Source: Heyndrickxia shackletonii | GTDB taxonomy: Bacteria; Bacillota; Bacilli; Bacillales; Bacillaceae_C | DNA length: 64,000 nt | Assembly (NCBI RefSeq): GCF_001420715.1 | Contig: NZ_LJJC01000004.1 | Coordinates: 2,217,908 to 2,281,907, forward strand | Direction: 5' to 3' | Shown here: positions 44,030 through 53,201 of the stretch, piece after piece | Layout of the letters: each line of letters opens with the position of its first letter | Numbering within the stretch: the first letter of the stretch is position 1 | Made by a program: the position numbers and the translations under genes | Notes under the pieces: generated by a model | Databases searched by the model: none | The model's input: only the letters and a program-made list of their open reading frames with translations | Told to the model about the DNA's origin: nothing

Positions 44030-44965
44030 TTAATATGTCTCATAAATAATATTTCCTGTTTGAGATATATCATAATCCCCTAGAGAATGAACCTCAGTCT
44101 GAAACCGATGGGAAGATAATATATCCTTTATTACGCTTATTAAATGTTCGGATTCAGGATTTTTTAGAATAACCAAGTCATAACGTTCAGTTATTAATGG
44201 AACAAAATCTATTCCAACGATTTTTGCAGCTTTTTCAATTCCTACCCCTACATCTGCTTTTCCGGAGGAGACAGCGGAAGCGACACTGAAATGATTCGAT
44301 TCTTCGTTCTCGTATCCCTTAATGTCCCTAGAGGGAATTCCGTGGATCCTGAGCTGTTCATCAAGGAGAATCCGAGCGCCAGACCCTTTCTCTCTATTTA
44401 TGATTTTTATATCCTTACGATTTAAATCAGTCCAAGAGGCGAGATTTAAAGGATTTCCCTTTTTAACATAAAATCCGGCTTTTCTCGAAAGCAGATTAAG
44501 TAAGATATAGGGATAGCCAACTAAAATTTTTTTTATGTAAGGTAGATTGTATTCTCCTGTATCTCCGTCAAACATATGCAAACTTACAATGTCGTATTCT
44601 CCATTGTACATAGATATAAGACTATTTAAACTTCCTGTATAAGAACGTAAAGGTTTATACGGTGAGTTTTTCTCAATGTGTTTACCAAGTATATCAAGAA
44701 CCATGTCTTGCCCACTAATCACAATATTGTAAGAATCCTTTGTAATATTCCTTTTAAGTTCCAGTTCAGGTGCTTGAAGTTTTTTACTTTGATTGGTTTT
44801 TTGACTGTTAATATAAATATCCAAGTCTTTTGCATCAATTCTCATCTGTCTTCCTACACGGAATACAGGAAGTTCCCCTTTTTTCACAAGGTCATAAAGA
44901 GTTAATTTTGATACTTTCAAAAGCTGTGACACCTCTTCAATCGTATAGGAAAGCTCTTTTGACAT
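44030..44965 (-). CDS. yvgK: Molybdate-type HTH regulator with periplasmic-binding-like domain
   Basis: 311 aa. Residues 1-60 are an excisionase-type helix-turn-helix (YTIEEVSQLLKVSKLTLYD ... FRVGRQMRI). The rest is a PBP-like ligand domain (INREKGSGARILLDEQL, SGKADVGVGIEKAA), as in B. subtilis YvgK, whose gene neighbours yvgLM (modAB). It is divergent from modA and probably senses molybdate and controls modAB (inference). ATG at 44965 gives better spacing to AGGTGG than GTG at 44971. Confidence 0.82.
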   Translation of the reverse strand: MSKELSYTIEEVSQLLKVSKLTLYDLVKKGELPVFRVGRQMRIDAKDLDIYINSQKTNQSKKLQAPELELKRNITKDSYNIVISGQDMVLDILGKHIEKNSPYKPLRSYTGSLNSLISMYNGEYDIVSLHMFDGDTGEYNLPYIKKILVGYPYILLNLLSRKAGFYVKKGNPLNLASWTDLNRKDIKIINREKGSGARILLDEQLRIHGIPSRDIKGYENEESNHFSVASAVSSGKADVGVGIEKAAKIVGIDFVPLITERYDLVILKNPESEHLISVIKDILSSHRFQTEVHSLGDYDISQTGNIIYETY

Positions 44966-44971
44966 GTACAC

Positions 44972-45102
44972 ACACCACCTCGAACTAAATGTTTTAAATA
45001 AAGTTATATTTTTAATTATAAATAATAAATGTGATTTTTCTTACACTTTTCTACATTATAATTAGTTATATTAGATTATAAATAATTATAAAGGGGGATA
45101 GG
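44972..45102. promoter_or_regulatory. Divergent control region between yvgK-like gene and modA
   Basis: 131 bp, very AT-rich, with repeated TTATAAATAAT / ATAATTATAA-type elements (about 45015-45090) that can be read as overlapping dyads. It must hold both promoters and is the likely site for the YvgK-like regulator. Confidence 0.4.
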
Positions 45103-45909
45103 ATGATGAAAAAATTAAATCTGTTACTTTTCTTAATGATGATGCTTTTACTCGTCATTTCTGGGTGTTCAGCCAATGAACAAACTAAGACAACAAAAGT
45201 ACAGAAGAAACTAGATCAAAAGAAAGTAGAATTGACCATTTCGGCTGCTGCAAGTCTGCAGGATGCATTAACTGATATTAAAGCTGACTTTGAGAATGTG
45301 CATCCAAATATAACATTAAATTTTAACTTTGGAGCATCAGGGGCACTGCAACAACAAATTTCTCAGGGAGCACCTGTTGACCTCTTCTTCTCAGCAGCTA
45401 AGGACAAATTTCAAAAATTAGTACAGGATGGACTCATTGAAAAGAAAAATGGAACAAATTTAGTAGGTAATGATCTTGTGTTGGTTGTACCAAAAGGTTC
45501 AAAAAAAGGGATAAAGACATTCGAAGACCTTACAAAAGTTGATAAACTAGCACTTGGTACCCCTGAGTCTGTACCAGCTGGACAATATGGCAAGGAAACA
45601 TTAGATAAGTTAAACGTCTGGAAAGCGCTTGAAGGGAAAGTAGTATATGCCAAAGATGTTCGCCAAGTGCTTACATATGTTGAGACGAACAATGTTGACG
45701 CAGGTATTGTATATAAGACAGATGCATTAACATCTCAAAAAGTTGAAATTGCTGCTACTGCAAATGATAACACACACGAGCCGATTATTTATCCAGTAGG
45801 GGTAATTAAGAATAGTACCCATCTTAAAGAAGCCCAACTTTTCTACAAATATCTACGAAATGATAAATCGAAGAAGACTTTAGAAAAGTATGGATTTAAG
45901 GATCTATAA
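45103..45909 (+). CDS. modA: Molybdate-binding lipoprotein
   Basis: 268 aa. The signal peptide ends in lipobox ISGC, so the protein is anchored outside the membrane. The mature part is a type II binding protein with ISAAASLQDALTDI, FGASGALQQQI, GAPVDLFFSA and LGTPESVPAGQYGKE, the oxyanion-binding signatures of ModA. It delivers molybdate (or tungstate) to ModB. Its end overlaps the modB frame by 20 bp. Confidence 0.92.
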   Translation: MMKKLNLLLFLMMMLLLVISGCSANEQTKTTKVQKKLDQKKVELTISAAASLQDALTDIKADFENVHPNITLNFNFGASGALQQQISQGAPVDLFFSAAKDKFQKLVQDGLIEKKNGTNLVGNDLVLVVPKGSKKGIKTFEDLTKVDKLALGTPESVPAGQYGKETLDKLNVWKALEGKVVYAKDVRQVLTYVETNNVDAGIVYKTDALTSQKVEIAATANDNTHEPIIYPVGVIKNSTHLKEAQLFYKYLRNDKSKKTLEKYGFKDL

Positions 45910-46579
45910 AAAATTAAAGATGACAAACAGCTTTTGGATTCCTATTAGATTATCACTTGAGATTGCATCTGTATCATCAATATTGGTAATAATTCTAGGT
46001 ATGTTTTTTGGAAAGATAATGGCTAATAGAAAATTCAAAGGAAAAGTCTTAATTGATACCATTTTCCTTTTACCATTAGTTTTACCACCTTCAGTCGTTG
46101 GTTTCCTATTAATTATTTTTTTCGGCCGGAATAGTCTGGTAGGGCAATTAATTGAGTGGATATTTAATCAACCCATAATGTTTACGTGGTGGGCTGCTGT
46201 GATTGCTTCAACTGTTATCGCGTTTCCTCTGATGTATCAATCTTCTAGAACGGGTTTTGAAGCAGTTGATGTAGATATTGTGAATGCTGCTCGTGTAGAC
46301 GGGGCAAACGAATTCAGGGTATTTATGTTGATTTCTATTCCTCTAGCCCTTAAATCAATCATTTCAGGTGCAATACTGAGTTTTGCGAGGGCATTAGGTG
46401 AGTTTGGAGCCACATTAATGTTCGCCGGAAACATCCCAGGGAAAACCCAAACAATACCAACAGCTATTTATGTAGCCATTGATTCAGGAAAGATGGAGTT
46501 AGCATGGGTTTGGGTTACAAGTATGATAGTTGTTTCTTTTTTAATGTTAATTTGTGTAAATTTTCTTAAATCCAAATGA
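45890..46579 (+). CDS. modB: Molybdate ABC transporter permease
   Basis: 229 aa, five to six helices with the EAA-type ATPase-contact loop DIVNAARVDGANEFRVF and LSFARALGEFGATLMFAGN, typical of ModB. ATG at 45890 overlaps modA; ATG at 45920 is an alternative and neither has a strong ribosome site. No ModC ATPase follows, as in B. subtilis yvgLM, so an ATPase encoded elsewhere must be used. Confidence 0.92.
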   Translation: MDLRIYKKLKMTNSFWIPIRLSLEIASVSSILVIILGMFFGKIMANRKFKGKVLIDTIFLLPLVLPPSVVGFLLIIFFGRNSLVGQLIEWIFNQPIMFTWWAAVIASTVIAFPLMYQSSRTGFEAVDVDIVNAARVDGANEFRVFMLISIPLALKSIISGAILSFARALGEFGATLMFAGNIPGKTQTIPTAIYVAIDSGKMELAWVWVTSMIVVSFLMLICVNFLKSK

Positions 46580-46605
46580 ATAAAACTTCTTTTTTTAATC
46601 ATATG

Positions 46606-46634
46606 GGCATCCTTTAAACAGGGATGTCTTTTTT
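46606..46634 (+). terminator. Terminator of modAB
   Basis: GGCATCC and GGATGTC (one G-U pair), followed by six T. Confidence 0.75.
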
Positions 46635-47019
46635 ATTCAAAACAATAAGATTTTGAGGTACAGTATGCAGACTCTTAGGGGTTGATATCGCTAAATGCAA
46701 GCACCAGAAACTGGCTCAGAATTTTAGAGAGAATCATATTAATATATAATTGGGTTTATGCTGACCAAAAATATGGATATTATTAAGCTAAAACACTTCT
46801 TGAAGATATAACCCTGAATTTCCTACGCAAAGTGTGAAATTCAGGGTTATCCCATGTCCGTGTTGACTCAAAATTAAACGAATATTCCCTAAGAAAATTT
46901 ATGTGTTCTTATCCCTGTGGAGTAAATGTGGAATCAATTCCTAGTGACATTGTCCTTTAGTTTTTATCTGTTTAATTGCCTATGAAACCCACTTGTTTTC
47001 CTACTTATTCCTAGCGATT
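46635..47019. other. Intergenic stretch with a perfect 15-bp inverted repeat
   Basis: No gene. ATAACCCTGAATTTC (46808-46822) and GAAATTCAGGGTTAT (46836-46850) are perfect arms around a 13-base loop. There is no T tract on either side, so it is not a standard terminator. The rest shows nothing recognisable. Confidence 0.5.
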
Positions 47020-48561
47020 CTACTTTGATGTTTTGTCATGCCAATTTGAGCGAATCAACCGAATAATTTCCATGCTACCCTTCATAGCCATAAGTACAGT
47101 CATCGTCTTTAGCCAAAGGATTACGTCCGGCTGATAGATTGTTGCAATATGCCATACTGGCACAACTTGAGTTGTATTCAAAATCAGGACAATAAACAGC
47201 CCAGCAAAATTCAGAACAATTCTTGATATAACTTTGATGGATATTTCAATATGGCCAGAATTGTCAGGACTCGACGGCCCAAGGCAGCGCTTGGCAGTTC
47301 GAGCGGTCGTGTATAATAACCATGCGCTGAGCAGGATTATTAATCCATTTACAAGCAAGTATTTCTGCGAAATGCTAAGACCCAATCCTCCAATCGGTTG
47401 TTCATTTAGTAAGTTAATGACCCCGGAGGCGATGCGGGTAGTTGTAATGATGTGCGTGTTGGGCCAGTCGGCATCGATTGCGTCAAGTACATTAGCGAAC
47501 ACAATCACTCCCAGTTGTTGTTCAGGAACAATATAAGTTTGGGCTTGGAAGCCTATCGATCCACCCGGCTGACCAATAACCGGTAAACCGTCTATGTGAC
47601 CTGTCATCCAACCCATGGCGTACGTTCCCGGAACAGGTTCAGTCTGCATAAGTCGAATGCCTTCCGGAGAGAGCACAGAAACATCTTCAAATCGACCGCC
47701 GTTTATTTGGGCAATCAAGTAATGGCTCATGTCCTTCGCACTGGTATAAAGGTAGCCCGCCGGTGCATCTCCTGGAATATAAATATAGGGGCCATCATAG
47801 GCAGCGTTGGATCCAAATATCCGTCGGTAGGGCGTTGCCAGTCCATGTACTTTTGCTTCATCGAGCGTAACGTAGCTATCATGCATAGATAAAGGGTTAA
47901 AAATATGCTCTTTCACATAGTCGCCATAGGACTGGCCGGATACTCGTTGCACAATGTAGCCGAGCAGTACATAATTTGCGTTCGAATATCTGTAAGTATG
48001 TTCGGTTTGCTTGGTATCCTTTAAAAACTTTTTCGCATAAGACATGGCGTTTTTCTCCAGAGCATCTTGATCTGGATCATTAATACTTGCTAGTGAGTTG
48101 CTAAAAGTGGAGATTTGGGAGAACCCACTTGTTTGGTTTAGTAACTGACGTATGGTAATGAACTCTGCACCCTTATACTTAGTTGGAATATATCGCTTTA
48201 TAGGCGCATCTAAGTCAATTTTTCCATTTTCGGCAAGTTGCAGAACCGCCGTGGCGGTAATCGATTTGCCGATCGAACCTAATCCGAAAGGTGTATCAGG
48301 TGTTACAAGCCGACCTGATGAATCTGCCTGACCATATCCCTTTAGGTAAAGGATGCGATCTCCCTTTACGATTCCAAGAGCCAGCCCTGGAAGGTGCTGC
48401 CGTTTCATTTCGCGAGCAATATACGCATCTACTTTGGAGAAGTCCGAAGTTCCAGATAGCTCATCTGGAATGTTTTCATCACTTCGCACTAAACTGAAAA
48501 TGGGGAAGATGAACAGACTGCTCAGAATTAATATTGCAATTGTTATTTTTCTCATTTTCAT
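47020..48561 (-). CDS. Membrane-bound serine hydrolase (beta-lactamase/PBP4 family)
   Basis: 513 aa from the chosen start. A signal/anchor helix is followed by a class C beta-lactamase-type domain: SxxK as GSIGKS, YSN and the third motif region QPGGS. The last about 130 residues contain several membrane helices. Such proteins act as peptidases or esterases on the cell surface; the substrate is unknown. The open frame extends to 48699, but the likely start is ATG at 48561 (MKMRKITIAILI) behind AATGGATGGA, giving a proper signal sequence. The gene is GC-richer than flanking DNA. Confidence 0.85.
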   Translation of the reverse strand: MKMRKITIAILILSSLFIFPIFSLVRSDENIPDELSGTSDFSKVDAYIAREMKRQHLPGLALGIVKGDRILYLKGYGQADSSGRLVTPDTPFGLGSIGKSITATAVLQLAENGKIDLDAPIKRYIPTKYKGAEFITIRQLLNQTSGFSQISTFSNSLASINDPDQDALEKNAMSYAKKFLKDTKQTEHTYRYSNANYVLLGYIVQRVSGQSYGDYVKEHIFNPLSMHDSYVTLDEAKVHGLATPYRRIFGSNAAYDGPYIYIPGDAPAGYLYTSAKDMSHYLIAQINGGRFEDVSVLSPEGIRLMQTEPVPGTYAMGWMTGHIDGLPVIGQPGGSIGFQAQTYIVPEQQLGVIVFANVLDAIDADWPNTHIITTTRIASGVINLLNEQPIGGLGLSISQKYLLVNGLIILLSAWLLYTTARTAKRCLGPSSPDNSGHIEISIKVISRIVLNFAGLFIVLILNTTQVVPVWHIATIYQPDVILWLKTMTVLMAMKGSMEIIRLIRSNWHDKTSK

Positions 48562-48864
48562 TCCATCCATTTTTCTTTTTTTATTCCATTCATTCAACAG
48601 GAATTCATTTTGGTTTCTATCGGAAAGAGCTATATTCCAAAAATAATAAATAAACTTAGTGCTATTATATTCAAAACAGTCTTTAACAATTGGGTGCACT
48701 TACATATAGAGTGGTGCTTAGAATAGGTGCGATGATAGCGGAAATCCCAAGCCCATTTACTACACAAATGATCCCCAATTCGTTTCCTCTGGATTATAAA
48801 CGAATTGGAGCAATGTTTCTCAGATGATTTGTTGCCCCTTATAATAAATTCCGTTAAATACGGT

Positions 48865-49068
48865 TCAATCGATCTCGAATTGCTTTTCGTTAGATGTTAC
48901 TTCAGTGCCTAAAACAGTGTTTCGACGTCCAGGCCAAAAAGCCAGCTTGCTTAGGATCAGCGTAATGGCCGGTACGAGAAATGGGCGCACAACGAACGTA
49001 TCGAGCAGAATCCCGAGCGCGACAATGACACCCATTTGCAACATCAACTGAACCGGCATCGTGATCAA
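48865..49068 (-). pseudogene. C-terminal fragment of an MMPL/RND-type transporter
   Basis: The frame gives MPVQLMLQMGVIVALGILLDTFVVRPFLVP and AFWPGRRN, the characteristic last helices and tail of YdfJ-type MMPL transporters. An in-frame stop lies immediately upstream (49069-49071) and the preceding sequence, in any frame, does not continue the family. About 65 of some 700 residues remain, so the gene is a deletion remnant. Confidence 0.8.
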
Positions 49069-49128
49069 TTAAAGTATCCGAACATTGATCCATAAGGTGC
49101 AGATCTCAATCAAAAAATCTTTACTGCC

Positions 49129-49341
49129 CTACCTTGGCATACAAATAAATAAAACAAGGATACCGCTCATACTGTATAGAACAATTACAATGATTCGAAA
49201 CCAATGAAATCTAAACGAATAATGATGCGTAACAAGATGCAGCGATACTCCAGACATGATAAGAAATAGAAAGAGTAATAGATAATAGGATAGATTAGGG
49301 TGGCATCTTTTTTTCTCCATCCATGTTGAGATTATGATCAA
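49129..49341 (-). CDS. Small two-helix membrane protein
   Basis: Up to 70 aa with two hydrophobic segments (YYLLLFLFLIMSGVSLHLV and FRIIVIVLYSMSGILVLFI). ATG at 49320 is an alternative start. It lies 8 bp after the DUF6220-like gene on the same strand and is probably co-transcribed. Not recognised. Confidence 0.5.
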   Translation of the reverse strand: MIIISTWMEKKRCHPNLSYYLLLFLFLIMSGVSLHLVTHHYSFRFHWFRIIVIVLYSMSGILVLFICMPR

Positions 49342-49349
49342 ACTTCAAT

Positions 49350-49826
49350 TCAAACGTCTTGCTCCTTAGATTCTTGCTTTTTTACTTTTATTTTCTCATT
49401 GGTCTTCCGTGTGAGAGACATAGTTCCAAAAAACAACATCAGAGCTAGTACCGGATGAAGAGCAGATATATATCCAATCCCAGATGGTAATTTTGCGCTA
49501 ACCGCCATTAAAATAATGATGCCGATTAATCCCGCACTACGCAGCCGAATAGAATGCGGCAGGCGAGCGATGAAAGAAATCAAGAGTATCAGGATTGAAA
49601 CAATGATCAGTAATCTGGCAAAGACAGTATGACTGACCCATTGACTCGAATCCCAAAACAGTGCAAGACCGGCAAGAAACACCTGGATCAAAATGCAAAT
49701 TGCAAAAATCCTTACCATTGCTTTAAACGCGATACGTGCTCCAACCACTAGCCGTGAAAGGTTGGTTTTTTCTTTCGAGTGATCCCCAACATCAGGTTTA
49801 CCGCGGTTTAGTGATAAGTTGCTCAT
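49350..49826 (-). CDS. DUF6220-like membrane protein
   Basis: 158 aa with four membrane helices: a first helix in IFAICILIQVFLAGLALF, an HTVFARLLII helix and a GYISALHPVLALMLFFG helix near the end, matching DUF6220-type proteins in layout. The N-terminal 30 residues are hydrophilic. ATG at 49826 is preferred to 49967 because GTGAGG precedes it. It is divergent from the two-component system. Confidence 0.65.
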   Translation of the reverse strand: MSNLSLNRGKPDVGDHSKEKTNLSRLVVGARIAFKAMVRIFAICILIQVFLAGLALFWDSSQWVSHTVFARLLIIVSILILLISFIARLPHSIRLRSAGLIGIIILMAVSAKLPSGIGYISALHPVLALMLFFGTMSLTRKTNEKIKVKKQESKEQDV

Positions 49827-50116
49827 CTTTAATTCCTCACTTTCGTTAAAATATAATTTGTTGGTTTTTTTCCATATGAGATCATTCCATTGATTGCTCA
49901 ACTTCAGGATTTTAATCGTTAAATAGCATCTGTAACCCCTAAATGAAACGATCTCTCCGTTACACAATCAGTTTAAACAATAAAAGTCGAGAACTTATGC
50001 AAATCTTCTCCTTTTTCTGTGAATTTGTTCAAGAACATGCTAAATTACGTTATAATCATCGGTAAGCGGTGTAATCTCGCACAGGTATCATATGAAATTG
50101 GAAAGAGGTGATCGGA

Positions 50117-50806
50117 ATGGAGCCAAAATTGTTGCTCGTGGAGGATGAACAGGGCATGCTTGAGGAAATGGACACCTATTTGCAACGTGAAGGGTTTCAG
50201 GTACTGACCGCATGTACGGGAAAGGAAGCACTCACAATTGTCCGGTCTGAACGTCCTGATATCGTCGTGCTTGATTGGATGCTCCCCGAGAAAAGCGGAA
50301 TCGACATATGCCGCGAAATAAGGCAAACCTCGCATTGTGGTATTATTATGGTCACGGCCCGTTCGGATGAATCGGATAAAATTGTTGGTCTCGAAATCGG
50401 CGCGGACGATTATTTGACGAAGCCATTTAGTTTGCGCGAGCTTGCTTCGCGTATCCGTGCTTTACTTCGCCGCTTGCGTGGTCCTGAAGATAATTCGATG
50501 TTCTTGGAAAGAGACAACCTTATCATTTCCGAGGCCAAATGTCAGGTATTAAAGGACGGTCAGGAGATCCAATTGACACCGACTGAATTTAAAATTCTGT
50601 ACACGTTGGCTGCTCGTCCCGGAATGGTCTTTTTTAGCCGCCTGCAATTAATTAAAGCTGCTCTCGAGGACGAATATATGGGATATGAAAGAACGATGGA
50701 TTCCCATATTAGGAATCTTCGTCGTAAGCTGGGTGACGATCCGGCCAATCCTCGGTATATTCAGACGGTATATGGTTTCGGTTACCGATTCGGTGAACAA
50801 TCATGA
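50117..50806 (+). CDS. OmpR-family response regulator
   Basis: 229 aa. The receiver domain has the acidic pocket (VEDEQG), the phospho-acceptor D53 in VLDWMLPEKSG and K in LTKPFS. The C-terminal winged helix (LTPTEFKILYTLAARPGMV, GYGFRYGE-type end) binds DNA. ATG at 50117 is preceded by AAAGAGGTG. It overlaps the kinase gene by 4 bp. Likely targets are the neighbouring membrane-protein and hydrolase genes (inference from position). Confidence 0.92.
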   Translation: MEPKLLLVEDEQGMLEEMDTYLQREGFQVLTACTGKEALTIVRSERPDIVVLDWMLPEKSGIDICREIRQTSHCGIIMVTARSDESDKIVGLEIGADDYLTKPFSLRELASRIRALLRRLRGPEDNSMFLERDNLIISEAKCQVLKDGQEIQLTPTEFKILYTLAARPGMVFFSRLQLIKAALEDEYMGYERTMDSHIRNLRRKLGDDPANPRYIQTVYGFGYRFGEQS

Positions 50807-51924
50807 TGTTGACGGTACGGCAAAAAATATTTATCTCAATGGGATTGCTTGTTCTTATTATCGGAGGCGTTCATGCTTTAACCAAACAGGCATATATGGC
50901 GTCTTTATTCGATCAATTTCGTAAGGAAGAAATCGATGCATCTTATTTAAACGCCATGCCGGGGGAACAAATCGAAATCTTGAAGACTTACGTTTCAGAT
51001 AAGATGCAGAATTTTTTGCTTGGAAATTGGGTGTTTTTCATAGCAACCGGGTTGTTGTTTAGTTTATGGATTTCGGGATTGCTGACAATCCCGCTTAGAA
51101 AGCTCGTTGCGGCTATCGAACGAGTTGCACAAGGGGATCTAGATGTGAACGTTCCTGTTCAATCAAAAGACGAATATGGTAAAGTAATACGGACATTCAA
51201 CGAGATGACACTTCGCCTCCGGGAGGCAGAGGAGGCACGAAGGCGTTTGGTAGCTGATGTAGCTCATGAGCTCCGCACTCCGCTGTCTATTATGCAGCTG
51301 AAATTAGAAAATGCTCAACAGTCAGGACAATACATCCCTCCGGAAATGCTGCTAAGACTCCATGACGAAGTGATACGTTTAGGACTGCTTGTGGAAGATC
51401 TTCATGTCTTGTCGTTGGCTGAGGCGGGCAGGTTGGTATTGGACTGCAAACCGCTCGATTTGTCTGCAAGACTTGAACAAATTGTGGATGATGTAAAAAT
51501 GGAGGCTGAAGAGAACGGACTGGAATTGCACTTCTATACGAACAAGAGGTCGGTAACAGTGATGGCCGATGCAAGACGAATCACGCAGGTGTTCATCAAT
51601 TTGTTGACTAATGCAATCCGCTACACACCTGTAGGAGGAAAGATTTCGGTTGTAATGGAAGACAATGTCTTGGATAAAAATACAGTGTATACATGTGTAT
51701 CAGTGATAGATACAGGGATCGGTATTCCTGCCGAAGAACTAGCCCACCTATTCGATCGTTTTTATCGCGTGGAAAAGGCACGTTCACGGCATACAGGCGG
51801 AACGGGGCTGGGATTATCCATATCTCATCATTTTGTTAGAGCCCACGGCGGGTTCATCCGCGTCAAGAGCGAGCCTGACCAAGGTACAACATTTACCGTT
51901 TATTTACCTTTGGGTAAATGTTAG
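50803..51924 (+). CDS. Sensor histidine kinase
   Basis: 373 aa. Two membrane helices (10-27 and 74-95) enclose a very short outer loop of about 45 residues. HAMP (IPLRKLVAAIERVAQGDL), HisKA with H155 in DVAHELRTPL, and the ATPase boxes NLLTNAIRYTP, DTGIGIP and GGTGLGLSIS follow. The small sensor loop suggests an intramembrane-sensing kinase, the type often linked to cell-envelope stress. It is coupled to the response regulator. Confidence 0.93.
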   Translation: MMLTVRQKIFISMGLLVLIIGGVHALTKQAYMASLFDQFRKEEIDASYLNAMPGEQIEILKTYVSDKMQNFLLGNWVFFIATGLLFSLWISGLLTIPLRKLVAAIERVAQGDLDVNVPVQSKDEYGKVIRTFNEMTLRLREAEEARRRLVADVAHELRTPLSIMQLKLENAQQSGQYIPPEMLLRLHDEVIRLGLLVEDLHVLSLAEAGRLVLDCKPLDLSARLEQIVDDVKMEAEENGLELHFYTNKRSVTVMADARRITQVFINLLTNAIRYTPVGGKISVVMEDNVLDKNTVYTCVSVIDTGIGIPAEELAHLFDRFYRVEKARSRHTGGTGLGLSISHHFVRAHGGFIRVKSEPDQGTTFTVYLPLGKC

Positions 51925-51929
51925 ATAAC

Positions 51930-51983
51930 AAATGCTCTTTTCAAAGATACTATCCAAAGATGTGTATTTAAAAGAGCATTTTT
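51930..51983 (+). terminator. Terminator of the two-component operon
   Basis: AAATGCTCTTTT and AAAAGAGCATTT are perfect 12-bp arms, followed by TT. Confidence 0.8.
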
Positions 51984-52485
51984 CCTTAGTCTAAGCTCTT
52001 GATCTGCAAAGGTTTTTGAGCATTAAAGGGACTTTACCCCGACTTGTAGAAGTTTTCAAGTGAACAAATCAGAAAACATCCAGAGGAAGTGAAATTACTT
52101 TTGATATTATTTAAGAAAGTCCTTTACCAGACTGGATAAACTTGAATTTAAAGAATGATTCCCTATCGAGATGTGAGAAGAAGCGGGATTATCTGGAGCG
52201 CATCGATAAACATATGTTGTGCAGTACGAAGATATGACGCTGCTTCTTCGAGAGCAGTTGGAAAGTCGCCGCGAAGAAAATTGTAGCTGTTTTGGAAGTG
52301 AGCTTTAAGTTTAATTATCTTGAATTAAGTGGACTTACTTCAATAAAGAATAAAGCCTTATTATTATTAAAATAACTTACTGGTTATCTCGACAACAACT
52401 AGTGCTACTATAAATTCAATTTGCTTTTTTGGATATAAAAACCATTTATATATAAGGTATATAAATGGTTAATGTACATAATATT
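51984..52485. other. Intergenic stretch with decayed coding sequence
   Basis: No intact gene. Open fragments in different plus frames, EQIRKHPEEVKLLLILFKKV (from about 52061), CEKKRDYLERIDKHM (about 52170) and EDMTLLLREQLESRREE (about 52230), follow one another and look like the C-terminal half of a MerR-type regulator broken by frameshifts. The identity is uncertain. Confidence 0.4.
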
Positions 52486-52974
52486 TTAGGGGTGGCAACA
52501 TAAATTGCCTTCGCCCTTTTCTAGAGCAGATTTTAAACTATTAAGAACACCTGACCAAGCCATTTGGTGCCAATTAATAGCCTCAATCCAGTCCTCATCA
52601 TTTTTAAATCCTATATGTTCAACAATTACCTTCGTAGTATTTTCATTGATTGATGAGAAACTTACTTTAACAGTTGTTAGTTCATTTTCATTGTTCATGA
52701 ATGTATCGAATTGGTCTGGTCCTTTCCAAGTGAAATGTAGCTCTTTTTCATTAATAAGTTTAGTGATTTTACAACCCTTAGTATTCATACCCGTTCTATT
52801 TCCAGGTATAAAATAAAGTTCGTATGCACCACCTTCCTTAGCCTCCACTACGGTTTCAGCTGCAAACCATTCTGAAACTCTTTCAGAGATCGTCCAAGCA
52901 TACCATACTAGGTTTAATGGTGCGTCAATTGTTACTTCTTTAATAATAGCTTTATCATTTGTGGTAGTTTTCAA
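52486..52974 (-). CDS. SRPBCC/AHSA1-domain protein
   Basis: 162 aa single START-like (AHSA1) domain: IIKEVTIDAPLNLVWYAWTISERVSEWF, then EGGAYELYFI and the C-terminal WHQMAWSGVLNSLKSALEKG helix. The fold binds hydrophobic ligands; no specific role is known. TTG at 52974 is preferred to GTG at 52983 because AAAGGGG is then 8 bp upstream. Confidence 0.85.
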   Translation of the reverse strand: MKTTTNDKAIIKEVTIDAPLNLVWYAWTISERVSEWFAAETVVEAKEGGAYELYFIPGNRTGMNTKGCKITKLINEKELHFTWKGPDQFDTFMNNENELTTVKVSFSSINENTTKVIVEHIGFKNDEDWIEAINWHQMAWSGVLNSLKSALEKGEGNLCCHP

Positions 52975-53201
52975 AAAATACACCCCTTTATGTTAAATTA
53001 TTACATATAAATTTTAACACTATTAGGAAAACTTTGATATAAAGTAATTAAAATAACTGGCGCATTCCTTTAATAAGGATGGTTTTTTCTTATTAAAGGA
53101 AAGTTGCAGAATACTTGAATAAGATTAATGATAAAATTAAGAGATATAGTAGATTTGATAAAAATAATGAGAATGAATGTTAAGAGAGGAAGTACAAGAC
53201 T

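Noticed and set aside
48902-49093. 63-residue frame overlapping the MMPL fragment
   Set aside because: Out-of-frame reading of the same remnant; the MMPL similarity is in the other frame.
50045-50335. 96-residue minus-strand frame
   Set aside because: Antisense to the response regulator start, no ribosome site.
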